The notes: generated by a model from the sequence alone, not told the origin. A stretch of 49,464 nt of DNA from Hirudo medicinalis (GCA_011800805.1 MPNW01000994.1:2501-51964), one strand, 5' to 3'; shown: positions 25,801-35,343, counted from the stretch's first letter. Program-made: numbers and translations.

Positions 25801-25806
25801 GGATGA
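3252..25806 (+). CDS. MED12: Mediator complex subunit 12 (MED12/kohtalo), 43 exons, 2,392 aa
   Basis: MED12 is the large scaffold of the nuclear CDK8-cyclin C-MED13 kinase module of Mediator and activates CDK8 through its N terminus. The protein opens with an EHRPLKR-R-LGP block followed by VYPQD-KQKE, the family signature. It then shows VKHGFNN (41-47), the RRLAYFC and CPQHRGL blocks, the LCEWAV motif (572-577), [84 protein letters not shown]-type and LLLYHTH blocks, and a Gln-rich C terminus ending in FNNFHG. Human MED12 is about 2,177 aa; the extra length is mainly one insertion in exon 16. All 43 exons join in frame. One junction (intron 5) needs a GC donor. The start choice follows the conserved N terminus. 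Exon coordinates are in the block entries below. Confidence 0.97.
4314..4443 (+). other. MED12 intron 5, probable GC-AG intron
   Basis: The conserved frame ...PLSLITKK is followed directly by GCATAA, and the next conserved exon starts at VPVFNKRED after CCGAAG. No GT donor near this point keeps the protein. A GC donor after AAGAAG joins the two conserved blocks exactly, as in human AKKVPIF. Confidence 0.75.
5279..5864 (+). repeat. MED12 intron 7: ATT microsatellite plus a duplicated 113-bp block around a single N
   Basis: (ATT)n with some GTT runs from about 5470 to 5560. Positions 5549-5661 and 5663-5775 are the same 113 bp, separated only by the N at 5662. This looks like two contig ends that overlap but were not merged. 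Confidence 0.85.
5865..9297 (+). other. MED12: MED12 exons 8-15: LCEWAV region
   Basis: Exons 5865-5986, 6308-6680, 6808-6907, 7328-7464, 8036-8167, 8469-8604, 8870-9090, 9213-9297. Exon 8 ends in CCGAACGA|GTAAAA and joins the G at 6308 to complete a Glu codon. Exon 9 begins with an Asn/Ser/Gln-rich linker before the conserved [16 protein letters not shown] block and the ALVWHDL and SPLDLLP blocks. Exon 12 holds NLLCEWAV and the [15 protein letters not shown] helix. Exon 14 holds [17 protein letters not shown]. Exon 15 ends in an acidic [10 protein letters not shown] segment that matches the human SLFSP region in position. Confidence 0.92.
7465..8035 (+). repeat. MED12 intron 11: ATT/ATC microsatellite
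   Basis: Trinucleotide-rich sequence, mostly ATT and ATC, from about 7787 to 7985. No gene is seen in the rest of the intron. Confidence 0.8.
9345..9413 (+). repeat. (ATT)n/(CTT)n microsatellite in MED12 intron 15
   Basis: Tandem ATT with short CTT runs, shortly after the exon 15 donor. Confidence 0.85.
9573..9785 (+). repeat. Dispersed repeat, copy A (MED12 intron 15)
   Basis: The block shares several words with the reverse complement of 13881-14080: CATTTATAT followed by GGCGCCC-like sequence, then CGAACACGACACATT, GGAATGCAACC and CCAACCTGCA in the same order and with similar spacing. A second partial unit begins near 9733 with GTGCTTTTTAAA and CTACCATTTAT, so copy A may be a partial tandem dimer. 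It has no coding capacity. Confidence 0.65.
9902..10914 (+). other. MED12: MED12 exon 16: Thr-Pro-, His- and Gln-rich insertion followed by a conserved block
   Basis: This 1,013-nt exon encodes about residues 752-1089. The first part is low complexity. It has roughly a dozen Thr-Pro dipeptides, three tandem seven-residue VHTPGG(H/S) units (DNA 10096-10158, about residues 817-837), then Met/Gly/Gln/His-rich sequence and Gln tracts built from CAA and CAG codons. From about residue 1015 it returns to a typical MED12 block: HILYVLHFP, then [17 protein letters not shown] and [13 protein letters not shown]. Human MED12 has a much shorter charged and proline-rich linker here. The start of the exon is fixed by phase: only the acceptor at 9900-9901 keeps frame with exon 15. 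Confidence 0.88.
11050..11170 (+). repeat. ATT/ATC/GTT microsatellite, MED12 intron 16
   Basis: Almost pure trinucleotide sequence that runs up to the acceptor of the 33-nt exon 17. Confidence 0.8.
11208..11792 (+). other. MED12 intron 17, nothing recognised
   Basis: AT-rich intron without a clear repeat or exon. I see only scattered TAATTA and CATGATT words. Confidence 0.5.
12201..12436 (+). repeat. 17-bp minisatellite in MED12 intron 18
   Basis: About 13-14 tandem copies of a 17-bp unit close to TAATTGTTGTCATAATG. Most differences are C/T in the centre and G/A at the end of the unit. It is followed by a larger unit containing GGATAAGATTG, seen three times from 12436 to 12521. Confidence 0.92.
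12490..12660 (+). repeat. (ATT/GTT)n microsatellite with an N at 12522
   Basis: Long ATT tract in MED12 intron 18, broken by a single N at 12522 that probably marks an assembly join. Confidence 0.9.
12660..13509 (+). other. MED12 intron 18, remainder
   Basis: About 850 bp between the microsatellite and exon 19. It has a higher GC content than its surroundings, but I find no frame with conserved or exon-like properties. Confidence 0.4.
13881..14120 (-). repeat. Dispersed repeat, copy B, with an (ACAAT) pentamer tract
   Basis: On the minus strand this block matches copy A at 9573-9785 in several ordered words. On the plus strand it ends in eight ACAAT/GCAAT units at 14081-14120. A pentamer tail beside a short non-coding repeat recalls the tails of SINE-type elements. 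I find no clean tRNA promoter boxes. Confidence 0.65.
14296..15190 (+). other. MED12 intron 20
   Basis: Contains a (CAT)n-type microsatellite at about 14958-15012. No other feature is recognised in these 895 bp. Confidence 0.5.
15662..16054 (+). repeat. MED12 intron 22: AAT, ATT and CAC trinucleotide tracts
   Basis: (AAT)n at about 15728-15762, (ATT)n at about 15799-15870, and a CAC/CAT tract at about 15993-16027 just before the exon 23 acceptor. Confidence 0.8.
16197..16750 (+). repeat. MED12 intron 23: GAT-rich then CAT-rich tracts
   Basis: GATGAT/GGTGAT sequence from about 16200 to 16445, and CATCAT/AATCAT sequence from about 16648 to 16744. The second tract reaches the acceptor of exon 24. 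The two tracts are complementary in composition and could pair in the transcript. Confidence 0.8.
16881..17711 (+). repeat. MED12 intron 24: AAT/GAT and ATC microsatellites
   Basis: AAT then GAT tract at about 17060-17160, and (ATC)n at about 17408-17446. The rest is AT-rich and featureless. Confidence 0.75.
18241..19466 (+). other. MED12 introns 26 and 27 (with exon 27 between), nothing recognised
   Basis: Intron 26 is plain AT-rich sequence. Intron 27 has a stretch of short TTCGTTCG- and CATTCATC-type repeats at about 18925-19160, but no recognisable element or gene. Confidence 0.45.
19826..19905 (+). repeat. (ATT)n microsatellite, MED12 intron 28
   Basis: Tandem ATT just before exon 29. 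A second short tract lies at about 20037-20085 in intron 29. Confidence 0.8.
21918..22254 (+). other. MED12 intron 35, nothing recognised
   Basis: AT-rich intron with no repeat or exon that I can identify. Confidence 0.5.
23873..24757 (+). other. MED12 intron 40, nothing recognised
   Basis: An 885-bp intron. There is a tandem pair of TCAGTGATCATTAGTCAATC at about 24022-24064 and otherwise unremarkable AT-rich DNA. Confidence 0.5.
24921..25412 (+). other. MED12 intron 41
   Basis: Short (ATT)n tract at about 24946-24990. The remainder shows no gene or repeat. Confidence 0.5.
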
Positions 25807-26056
25807 TGAATAAGTCGACTCGTCATATTGTTTAATTATTTGGCAACTCCCCACCCGCTCGGCCCTCGGATTTTGGGTCGCTTTCCAGTATCCAGTCATT
25901 TTTTAGTGCGACGTGCCAGTGACGGCCAAAACGTGTAGTGTTTTTATTTTTCACTTAGAATAATGGAAATTGTTGGACGAATCAGTGCATTTTCACTATT
26001 TCATCGTACTAATATCAGTTGCTCTTGTTAGCTATTATCTTTATTACAAGATTATA

Positions 26057-26085
26057 AATAAAAATACATAATAATCCTAAATAAA
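26057..26085 (+). terminator. Putative polyadenylation signals of MED12
   Basis: Two AATAAA hexamers at 26057-26062 and 26080-26085, about 250-280 nt after the MED12 stop codon. They are the first such hexamers in the 3' flank. Confidence 0.5.
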
Positions 26086-27951
26086 ATGACTTGCAAACAA
26101 TTAATTTAAGTTAATTGAAGGGATTAATGCCAAAAATGGGGAGAAACGAGCTCGTCGATGATTCTGCAAAATAACACGAAGACATTATTTGATCTCCCGA
26201 ACGAGGCAGTCGAAGGATTTTCTGAGCTTCGGAGAGTTTAGCGACTTGTCAGAAAGGCCCAAAAGTGGTGGCTTCGTGACCCTCTGCTTCTCTCATTCAG
26301 TCTGGTTGGACTTTGAATGTGGAGATCAGGAGCTGGTTTAACAGTTTGACATCGATTCATTCGGTCCTCGTGGGTGTCGGGAAGTTTAACGTAATGGCGG
26401 ATTGTCTAATTTATCTACGTTGTTTATTGCGTTATTACGTTAAAATTAATTTATTATTTACGAATTGTTTGCTATTTGCCAATCGACCAATTAATTATAT
26501 TTCAAATTTTCACAAATGCCGGGAACCAGTTGTTGGCATTCTGTTAAATACGCAGCGTTTGGAATACCGGTCTGAGTCCGAAAAATAATATTCGACATCA
26601 TCCATTCAACCGAGCGACAACAATTGTGCGAAAGTATTTATTATTAAACATTGTTATTGCCTTGTCAACACCGGCCTACACCGCCCAGACCGATCACAGA
26701 TTGGAGATCAGTCATCGTCGATCTCAACACATTTCTGCTCTGTGCTCGCTCGTCAGACTCCTTTCTGCTAACGATTTTTGCACTTTCGTGAGACTCGAGA
26801 CACTTCTGAACAAGTGTGAGTGTACATCAAGCGTCGATCGATCGTCTGCTTATTAAAAAAATAACTCTCGGTGCGAACATTTGGACGCCCGGGACTCCTG
26901 ACAATCTCCAAGTTTTTTTGTGGAGACGCCAACGACCAAAAGCTGTTGTACAATGCTACGGGAAAATACAGGGTGATCGTTTTGATGTTTTAATTATTTT
27001 TATGTTGTTATTTGTATTTATTTTTATTTTTTTAAACCTTTTTTACTTCACTTCTTTTGCTTCTCTAGTACTTTTGTAGTACCCATGAGTCTGTTCGAGA
27101 GAAGGAAGGCCGCGGACAGAAGTCCTCAATTGTAAACAGCATGCGTTCGATTGGCTTGGATTGATTATCTGTACGTGCGTACGAAATTATTCGCGATGTT
27201 GGAAACCACTTGCGATGATAATGATGCCCTCCTGTGTTATAGGAAGCCGTTGGTGGTCCGTGTGGTTGGTGTGGTCGGTGTAGTCGGTGTTGTGGTTAGT
27301 TGTTCCATGATTTGGACTTTTGATCTTTTGATATTCTTAAGTCATAATTAATTACCACATACGCCTCAAGTTAAAATTGTATTCTTAGCCTAATCATCAA
27401 TTATTTCTATTACAACCTTAAGTTGTCCTTTTTAAAATTGTTTAAAAGTTAATTTAGTTAAAAACAAAACGCTACAACAAGTCCAAAATTTGATTAAATC
27501 AATTCATTGAATATAATACTTGTGATCTTTACAGAGGTTTTTCAAATCCTCTCTTAGTTTTCTTTGTAGTGGCCATCTTAAAGCATTCGTCCTTCGCCAT
27601 TGCTTGGCACATGAGTTAAGGGTGTCACATGAAAATGTTTCAAGGTTGGACAAAAAACTTTTACTGGCTCTTCCTTACCTCGCCTGAGTCGTTAAAAACA
27701 ATTATGACTAAGAAGACTGTTTTCTCACAATCGTATCATCACTCATGTCTAGGAGTTACTTTCAGACCTCAAAAATACCCGGGGTCTAGACGACAGATGG
27801 ACCCATTTAACCCGCTTGGGGTTTATCGAACTCGACCTGGTTAGCAGCTCGTGTTTATTGATGTATTTGTAAAACATTGACTCATTATTTGATCTAATTG
27901 TTAGAGTTTTCATTAGCAGAGAAGGTGACGGATTGTCATTTTTGACATGGA
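26086..27951. other. Intergenic region, no gene supported
   Basis: I find only short, unconvincing frames. There is no repeat element apart from a small GGTGTGGTCGGTGTAGTCGG-type run near 27263-27297. Confidence 0.5.
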
Positions 27952-28166
27952 CAGGGGCGGATCTAGAACACTTTGGCGAGGGGGCCGCACACCAGTGGCG
28001 GATTTAGGGGGCAAGGGGGAACAGCTACTAACATTTTCGTCTAAAGTCGTAAATTATCGAAACAAAATATATATAAACAAATTAAATTAGAATGTATTTA
28101 ATTTATCGCTTCTTAGATTTTCAAAATCACCGGGGAGGGAATGCCCCTCCCCTAAATCCGCCACTG
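27952..28166. mobile_element. Short non-autonomous DNA transposon (MITE-like) with terminal inverted repeats
   Basis: CAGTGGCGGATTTAGGGG begins at 27993, and its exact reverse complement ends at 28166, so an 18-bp terminal inverted repeat encloses a 174-bp element without coding capacity. A related end, CAGGGGCGGATCTAG, lies just outside at 27952, so the left end looks duplicated or nested. The 8 bp before 27952 (GACATGGA) and after 28166 (GACAAAGG) share five positions and could be a decayed target duplication. CAG-starting ends and 8-bp duplications fit hAT-type elements; that superfamily call is inference. Confidence 0.75.
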
Positions 28167-29499
28167 GACAAAGGTCGTTGTCATACCTTGCAACATGGGA
28201 CAGGAAAGACGTTCTATGTTCTAAACATGATTTTGATTTAAAAGTGGATGCTACCAGTTTACAAATATAAATATTCAACGATCTACGTCCAATTATTAAG
28301 ATGAAAACTCTTGCCTTAAATTGCCACGATTTTGACTTTTGCGAGGCGTGATATGTTGTGATCGATATGTTATTATGATAAAACGATTATTACAATGTCA
28401 ACAACTTAGAGTAATAGTAATAATCGGCTAATATGAAAAACTCGTCGATAAAGATGTTACGGCTACGTCTATAGAGGTGATTAACACTCACGGAGTGACA
28501 TTCCAAGTTCAAAATCCAATGGAAAAGACATTGATGACGCGGAGCATGGAAACTCGTGTCTCGAAAGCTTGGACGCCTGAGGGCAGAAAACGATCTCGTT
28601 TCTAGTTATGGCAATTGTTCTCATGTCTTCATTCTCTCGGCGAATGCACGCTGCTTGTACCTAGCCTCCGATGTCCTACTGGTTTAATTTCATGCTCCCT
28701 TTTCCATGTCATACAGATCCGTGCGGGTTCATCCAGAAACTGGATCCTAGAGCTGTACGGTCGGATGGATGAACAGCGAAGTATCCATCTCAAAAGTTAT
28801 CAAAATAAGATGTTCATCGACTGCAGAGTAGATTAGCGATCTTCCAATGAAACTTCTCATTTCGGGTGTTAGCGATCACCTGTGACCATTCGGTGTTCGA
28901 TAAGAATTGATCCGCGAGGGAGAACCACCGAGCCGCTCGCCCGGTCCAATCCACTCGCTCGAAACGACCGCGACCTTCTGACAGACGATGTCACGATCAT
29001 TTCCGCACCTAAAAAAAAAAGATTTTTCATTTTCTTTTTTCTCCTCAAAAGCTCGCAAAAAGAGAAGCCTCGTTCCGCGTAATTCGCTGATTGCACGCGC
29101 CTCGGACATCGCGCGCAAAATTGATTTTTGCGAGCACCCCCAGGTATCGAACGTTTTATTGACGCTCCGGCATTGGTCCTCTCGCAGCCGTGGTCGTCCA
29201 ATTACATCGTGGCAATCGAGATCAAGGGAGGAGTTAATGCTTGATCGACAGTACCGGAGTGAGCTGAATAGCTTGCTCGGGGCATTAAATAGAAAACCGT
29301 TTAAAATTTAATCACTTAAGGAAAAAAAGCGTCCCCGTCGTTCGATCATTCGAGACCGCGAATCGGAAGTCACTGGAGCGTTGCTAAGGGATTTTTGAAG
29401 TCGAGTTTCGTTTATCTGTTGCTACTGTTGTTGATGTTGTTGTTGTTGTTGTTGTTGTTTGCGTCGTCGATGTAGAAATAAACTTACTGTGCCGCTCGC
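28167..29499. promoter_or_regulatory. Upstream region of the first intronless zinc-finger gene
   Basis: No gene is supported. From about 28900 the GC content rises and short frames open on both strands, as often happens near promoters. A (GTT)n tract at about 29427-29460 lies close to the start codon. I cannot point to a core promoter. Confidence 0.35.
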
Positions 29500-31233
29500 A
29501 TGTGGGATGTTCGGTCGTATGGGATTACCGAAAAGATGGCTGCCTTAGCTGAATTTATGACCGCCAATGAATTGACTGATAGAAGATCGTCAGAGGAGAA
29601 CCAGACGAAGACACTGCACCTGGAACGAGAGGATCGTTCTGCTTCTCTGCTCTTCAAACCGTGGTTGAACGCTGACTTTATTTCTCCGAGCGAGTTGTCA
29701 TTCCAGCACAATCGTCATGTCGTTTCGTCCGACAAAGCTAGCGCAGAGTCGGATAATAGTATCGGCGTCTCCCTTGCACAAGGCGCTAGCAGACATCACG
29801 AGGTTAAAACAATTGGACATGACTTTCGTGAAGAGAGAAGCTGCAACCGAAAGTCAATAGATTTTGTCGTCGACCAGTCCCATGGAGCCAATTCATTGCC
29901 TTATTTGGCTCGTGCTAGTCACGTCAACGATGACGCTCGATTATCGCTGGCGTCAGACGACACGTTCGGTTCGTTAGTGTATCCTAATGTGCTGAACAAG
30001 CGACTCTTCACTTGCCCATATTGTCGCTATCTGACCGACCGGAAGAATAACTTGAAACGTCACGTGATCACCATGCACCGGAAGTGCGACAGGACTCTGG
30101 AGTGCTGCGGTCTGGTCTTCAACAGCAAGGCGGCTCTTCGAGATCACGTGATTGTCTTCCACAACGCGGGTTATTCCTGCCGCTACTGCAGTAGAAACTT
30201 CTGCCGGAAGGCACTGCTCAAAAGGCACCTTGCAGTCCACAGTGGACGCAAGGACTTCTCCTGCGACATCTGCGATTACGCGACCAGCCACAAGAGCAAC
30301 CTCGACAGGCACAGAAAGATACACGAACGAGTCGACAAGACCTCGGAATCTCTCTCGCCGTCGAATGAAGCTCTCCGGCAGAACGTCGGCAACGTCTTTC
30401 CCAAGGCTGGAGCCGCATCCGACACCTGTACTGAATCGTCTTCCGAAGTCGACATCGACGGAGATGGAAGAGAATTTCCAGACAATTTTCTGCCCTCGCC
30501 TCTGAAACCTTCTCTACCTCAGGTCCATCATGCAGAGGAACACTTGATGTACAGTATTACCCGCAATTTTGGTCAGTTAGGTGATCCTACAGACGGAGGG
30601 CCTACGTTTCCGCACTACTTCCACCCAAATGCCCTCACCCAATCCGCTTTCAGACCACTCCGCTCCCATGTCAACACCTTTCTGAAGCCGTCGAGAGTTT
30701 TTTACCAAGACTCCAGCCATCCTTCGTTTTTCGTGTCTTCATTCCAAAGCAATTTCAACTTTGGCGAGGCTTGCTCTCATTTCAGTTTGTCCAGGCCGAG
30801 CGACGCATTCCATGTTTCCTCGGATCGGGCAGCACATCGAAGTAGTTTCCATCTTCCAAGAGCAGAGGAGAATGTTGAGGGCAAAAACTCAGACTTGTCA
30901 GACTTTTCAACTCTGAGAACTCCAAGAACCTATGATCGTTTCGATATGAGCAGGAACGATACCACAAAGTCCGTCCTTGATCCTGACCTCAGTATTCCGT
31001 CTTCAACTTCTGCCGACATCTCAGAAGAACCGGAAGAGAGATCTGTTCTGGAGGCACCACTCATCTTCAGATTGGTCGATGTCATCTCATCCGATTGGGA
31101 AAAAAGAAAGGAAATGCTGAAGATACGATCCACAAAGAAGGGAAATGTCCTGACGGCTTGCGATTTGAAGAGCTCAGGCACAGACTACAAAGTCACGGAC
31201 GATTCCGACCATTTGGACGTCGAGAGGGTGTAA
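29500..31233 (+). CDS. Intronless C2H2 zinc-finger protein (paralogue 1), 577 aa
   Basis: Probable nuclear DNA-binding protein with one uninterrupted frame; an in-frame TAA at 29479 just upstream supports the ATG chosen. Fingers: C172-x2-C175...H188-x4-H193; a second unit with adjacent Cys202-Cys203 in place of C-x2-C, then H216-x4-H221, preceded by a conserved Cys196; C227-x2-C230...H243-x3-H247; and C255-x2-C258...H271-x3-H275. An HSGRKDF linker joins the last two. The first 170 residues and the Ser-rich C-terminal 300 residues have no domain I recognise. Fingers 1-3 match the gene at 39871 without gaps over 76 residues. I cannot assign it to a named family. Confidence 0.85.
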   Translation: MWDVRSYGITEKMAALAEFMTANELTDRRSSEENQTKTLHLEREDRSASLLFKPWLNADFISPSELSFQHNRHVVSSDKASAESDNSIGVSLAQGASRHHEVKTIGHDFREERSCNRKSIDFVVDQSHGANSLPYLARASHVNDDARLSLASDDTFGSLVYPNVLNKRLFTCPYCRYLTDRKNNLKRHVITMHRKCDRTLECCGLVFNSKAALRDHVIVFHNAGYSCRYCSRNFCRKALLKRHLAVHSGRKDFSCDICDYATSHKSNLDRHRKIHERVDKTSESLSPSNEALRQNVGNVFPKAGAASDTCTESSSEVDIDGDGREFPDNFLPSPLKPSLPQVHHAEEHLMYSITRNFGQLGDPTDGGPTFPHYFHPNALTQSAFRPLRSHVNTFLKPSRVFYQDSSHPSFFVSSFQSNFNFGEACSHFSLSRPSDAFHVSSDRAAHRSSFHLPRAEENVEGKNSDLSDFSTLRTPRTYDRFDMSRNDTTKSVLDPDLSIPSSTSADISEEPEERSVLEAPLIFRLVDVISSDWEKRKEMLKIRSTKKGNVLTACDLKSSGTDYKVTDDSDHLDVERV

Positions 31234-32840
31234 TAATCTCTCGTTACACTGATTACAATTCGAAAACAAACGTCTTGTTGAGCGGGACCTTTTTTGGAGG
31301 GTCGACCTTTCTAGAGGTCAAATCCTGAGGCAGATTGAACATTTTCCGAGTTTTGTTGTGAGCGGCAGGTTGTCTCGAAGGCAGCCGATACCGGGGCCTT
31401 CAAAGGCCTTCATTGTGGCTTTCCCCCAAGCTAGAGCTCATAACGTCTGCTTTGTTGTGCAATCTCTCAAGTATTGATGTAATCAAGTAATAATAACAGT
31501 AATCACTTTCAACTTTTAAGTAAGCGCATAATAATAATAATAATAATAATTATAATAATAATAATAATTGGTTAATTTTGTTAGAAATTCGTTAAAAATC
31601 ATTATAAAACGAATGTGAAGAAATGGTTTACCATTGCGTAACATGAAAGTATTTTTTCTGCCCAAAGAAACATTTATTATTACTTTAATATCAATAAAAA
31701 CACATATAATAATAAGTATATTATATTACATTATTATTATTAAATATAATAATATTATTATATTATATATATTATTATTATTATTATTATTGTATTACAT
31801 TATTTTATTATATATTATTATTATGTTATTAATCATTAACAATTATAAAATATTAATAACAATAAAGTATCAAGATCCAACAAAACGATAAACGATATCA
31901 ACTCGAATCTACAATATGAATTATCGATCGTCTTCCTCCCTGCACACCGCTTGCTCACCGACCAGAGGGTTATTGAAAGAATTATTACACAAAAACACAT
32001 GAACCTTGATCGGACCAGGGCACCGGCCGATGGGCAAAATGACTCTCATCTTGTTGCCATGGAGCCGTAATTAGGGGGTCCCTGTCAGCCGTCGTTCCAC
32101 GCAAATTAACAATTTGTCGAAGGCAATATTACCACTTAAGCGTAGTACCTCTGCCGAAACAATTTCAAAGTGAGGCCGGTCGTTTATTGTCGAGCTGTCA
32201 GGGTGGGCTATTACAAATCGAATGATTCGACAGCAGGGTGATTGAAATCAATCGATTGAAGTTGAAGATCGATTGAAGGTCACTTCAACCCTGCTGTGAT
32301 ATGGTGGTACCGATGATTGAATTGTTTGCGGTTGAATGAATTCAGCAACAATTGCCAACCGCTTTCCGTCTGATTGATTGATTAACGGGTTTGATTGGTT
32401 GGTTGATTGACTGATTGATTGGTTGATTACCGGGTACACCAACCTGGGTCAGTTTCAATTCCAGATTTGACTTGTAATTAAGAAAATGCTTTCGTCGTTT
32501 TAATTAGAAAGAAACAACATGTGACGGTCGACTCGGTTGACAGGACGACTTAACTACAAGCTACAAGCTGTCGCTGCTGTAGTCGACGATCTGTTTGTCG
32601 TCGCAAAATGATACTCGGGTCTTTGAAATGTCTACACCTCGCATTTCACCGGGGGTCCCAGTCCCAGTAATTTTCACATTGCGCGCGACATACTTCGTGT
32701 CCATCGAGTTGTTGAAACGAATCTATCATCAGAGGGAAAAAATAAAAACAGATTTTTAAAAAAAATGCTTGAAAACATTTTTAAAAATATACATATTTAT
32801 GTCTGAAAATACATCCTAGTCGCAATTGCGACGTGTCCAT
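31234..32840. other. Intergenic DNA downstream of zinc-finger paralogue 1
   Basis: Contains (AAT)n at about 31529-31570 and AT-rich ATT tracts at about 31720-31835, plus a TGATTGAT-type run at about 32370-32430. No gene is supported. Confidence 0.55.
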
Positions 32841-32849
32841 GATATACCG

Positions 32850-32851
32850 CG

Positions 32852-32887
<36 letters not shown>

Positions 32888-33003
32888 GTCATCGTCGTCG
32901 TCATCATCATCATCATCATCATCATCACATTTACATCACTTTTGTTCGTGATANGTAATAATATACAACATCATCATCATCGTCATCTTCATCGCCATTG
33001 TCG

Positions 33004-33053
<50 letters not shown>

Positions 33054-33066
33054 GTCATCGTCGTCG

Positions 33067-33102
<36 letters not shown>

Positions 33103-33115
33103 CATTTACATCACT
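32850..33115. repeat. (TCA)n microsatellites with an N at 32954 and a repeated flank
   Basis: Two long TCA tracts with interspersed TCG. The flank CACATTTACATCACTTTTG, followed by TTCGTGATA, occurs both just before the N at 32954 and again at about 33100-33128. This suggests a contig end that repeats sequence of its neighbour. Confidence 0.85.
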
Positions 33116-33240
33116 TTTGTTCGTGATAAGCGATAACTGAGTGGTGGATCGATGTTGCGAAGGTGTCGTCATCGCAACAACAACAACAACAACAACACGA
33201 GTAAGAAAAATACGGCCAACATTTAAGACGACGATAACCA

Positions 33241-33800
33241 GCAGTTACTCTCCAACAATGCGATGACTGTGATGATGCTGGTGGTCGAAGTTGGATGACG
33301 GCGACGATGACGGCGATGACAACGACGATGAGATGGTGATGATGATGACGACGAAAATGATGATGATGATTACAATGACGTCAATGATGATGGTGATGAT
33401 GACGACAATGACAACGGCGATGAGATGATGACGACGACGATGATGATGATGATGAAGACAATGACGTCAATGATGATATCATGACAGCGACGATGAGGTG
33501 GTGGCGGTGATGAAGATGATGATGATGACGACGATAATAGGTAATCATCATTCCATGGAGTGGTCAGCACTACTGCAATTGCGCTTACTGAATAATATCT
33601 TATTAAGATACTATAATAAGATCTTATTATAATTATTAATAATAATTGTTGATCACATTTGTAATTGATTTGGTTATAATTTGCCTGCTATCTATTAGAA
33701 TTACTATTACTACTACTGCTACAACTACAATTACTGCTACAACTACAACCACTACTACAACTACAGCCACTACTACAACTACGACTACTACTACAACTAC
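33241..33800. repeat. GATGA-rich tract followed by an ACT/ACA minisatellite
   Basis: Imperfect GAT/GAC trinucleotides run from about 33255 to 33540, then sequence built from ACTACTACAACTACA-like units runs from about 33700 to 33812. No coding frame is convincing. Confidence 0.75.
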
Positions 33801-34318
33801 TAATACTACTGGTAGGTAGTTGTTGGTTTCTTGTTTGTTGTTTTTGCTACTCGAAGGATCAACGGAACTAAAGGAACTTGTTGTTGTTTGAAAGATTGTT
33901 GTTGTACACGATTAGCAGTGTCTAATACTTCTGTACTCGTCTCAACAACGAGATTTCATTGATAAATCATTATTTTTTTGTTTATTCGTTTTGAAATTAA
34001 TTGAAAAACAACATTGCCCGCAATTTGCATTTAAGGCCAATACGAAATTTGGGAATAATAATAATAATTGTTATTATATAATAATAATGTTATTACTATT
34101 ATTATGCGTAAAAAAGACAGAAAATATTCTCCATCATCTTCGTCATCTCACGACAATTGCAGGTTGCATTTTGCATCTTGAAAATACAAGGTCAAAAGAT
34201 TGTCTGCTGCTGATCACTAATGAATCAATTACAACTTTATTATGGATTCATTTTGCACGGAATTCACAAAATCCATCAAATACGGCTTTAATACTTCGCA
34301 TTTTAGACATTTCCGTTT

Positions 34319-34535
34319 GATAGTTAGATATCAATAGTGATTGATAGTGTCTGATAGTGATTGATAGTGATTGATAGGAATTGATAGGGATTGATAGTTA
34401 TTAATAGTTATCGATAGTGATTGATAGTGTTTGATAGTGATTGATAGTGATTGATAGTTATTGATAGTTTTTGATAGTGATTGATAGTGATTGATAGTTA
34501 TTGATAGTTATCGATAGTGATTGATAGTGATTGAA
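34319..34535. repeat. 10-bp minisatellite, TGATTGATAG family
   Basis: About 20 tandem copies of TGATTGATAG with variants such as TTATTGATAG and TTATCGATAG. Confidence 0.9.
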
Positions 34536-35300
34536 TGGTTTCTTTATTTATGAACTTTCAATCCTCATCGTAAATTAACTGGCTTTTGCCTCTTGTAAAA
34601 AAAGATTGAAACTGGATTTTATCGTTAAATAATTATTTTAAAATTGACCTTTGGCCTTTTTCTTATTTCAAAATAGATTTCTTTGAAAAAAAATAAAAAA
34701 AAATAAAAATAATAAACAATGAAAACACGAGAAAATCAGCCGATCGAGTTGAAAAAAATTTTCCGATGATTACATGCAATCAAAAAAGTTATTGTTAGCA
34801 GTTCACCCGACCAAGGAAACAAACAGAAACATAATAATAACAGCTGACATAATAACGACTTTTGACATTTGTATGGGATAATAAAACACCAGTCCGAACT
34901 TACATTCGGCCTCTCAACAACCTAGAGTGATGGGTAAGGGTTAGGGCAGGGCAAACCTTGGCTTAACCCTTTGCAGAATTTCCATAGGATTGGCTTGTGA
35001 CCTTTTGGCAGTTGTAGTTGCCCCTGTCCCCTTCGAATGTGCCCTTATCAGGTCGTAACTAAAAAAATACTAGAATTTACTGAATTATTCTTCTTAATAA
35101 TATTAATTTAATAAATATTTGAAGACGACTAGCAACAAGTTATTTGGTGTTGTGCTGTCAATAAGGATCCGCTTTTTTTTTTGCTTTTTTTGTTTTTGGA
35201 CCTAAGGTTCGATTCCCAACTTGATCTGATTTTGGAAGAGATCATGAGGTGATTGCAACGAACAAATATAATTTGATATTAGTAATGAGCTCGATAAATT
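34536..35300. other. Intergenic DNA, nothing recognised
   Basis: AT-rich sequence. A GGTTCGATTCCC word at about 35205 resembles a tRNA B box but has no partner A box or cloverleaf. Confidence 0.45.
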
Positions 35301-35304
35301 CTTA

Positions 35305-35343
<39 letters not shown>

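Larger units (their letters stand above)
20952..25806 (+). other. MED12: MED12 exons 32-43: C-terminal region and Gln-rich tail
   Basis: Exons 20952-21029, 21227-21336, 21493-21616, 21768-21917, 22255-22394, 22502-22607, 22693-22833, 23051-23183, 23564-23872, 24758-24920, 25413-25539, 25690-25806. Exon 32 may start at 20952, 20955 or 20958 because the acceptor is a tandem of NAG triplets. It must end at 21029 (TTG|GTTGGT) to keep VGSMFDT in frame. Exon 36 holds RVSPWEIM and LNLSWFGAV, and exon 37 LLLYHTH with a [11 protein letters not shown] segment. Exons 39-43 are Gly/Pro/Gln/Met-rich, with CAG/CAA runs in exons 40 and 43, and match the PQL/OPA tail of human MED12 in composition. The stop is TGA at 25804. 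Confidence 0.9.

Noticed and set aside
26626..26856. Frame with a signal-peptide-like N terminus
   Set aside because: It starts at GTG, not ATG, and has no conserved residues, splice partners or composition shift. The hydrophobic start is likely chance in AT-rich DNA.
28869..29311. Overlapping open frames on both strands upstream of zinc-finger paralogue 1
   Set aside because: Several frames are open simultaneously and none shows a domain or a preferred codon pattern. The GC-richer composition of the region explains them.
35200..35225. tRNA B-box-like GGTTCGATTCCC
   Set aside because: There is no A box at the right distance and no cloverleaf can be drawn from the T-rich upstream sequence.
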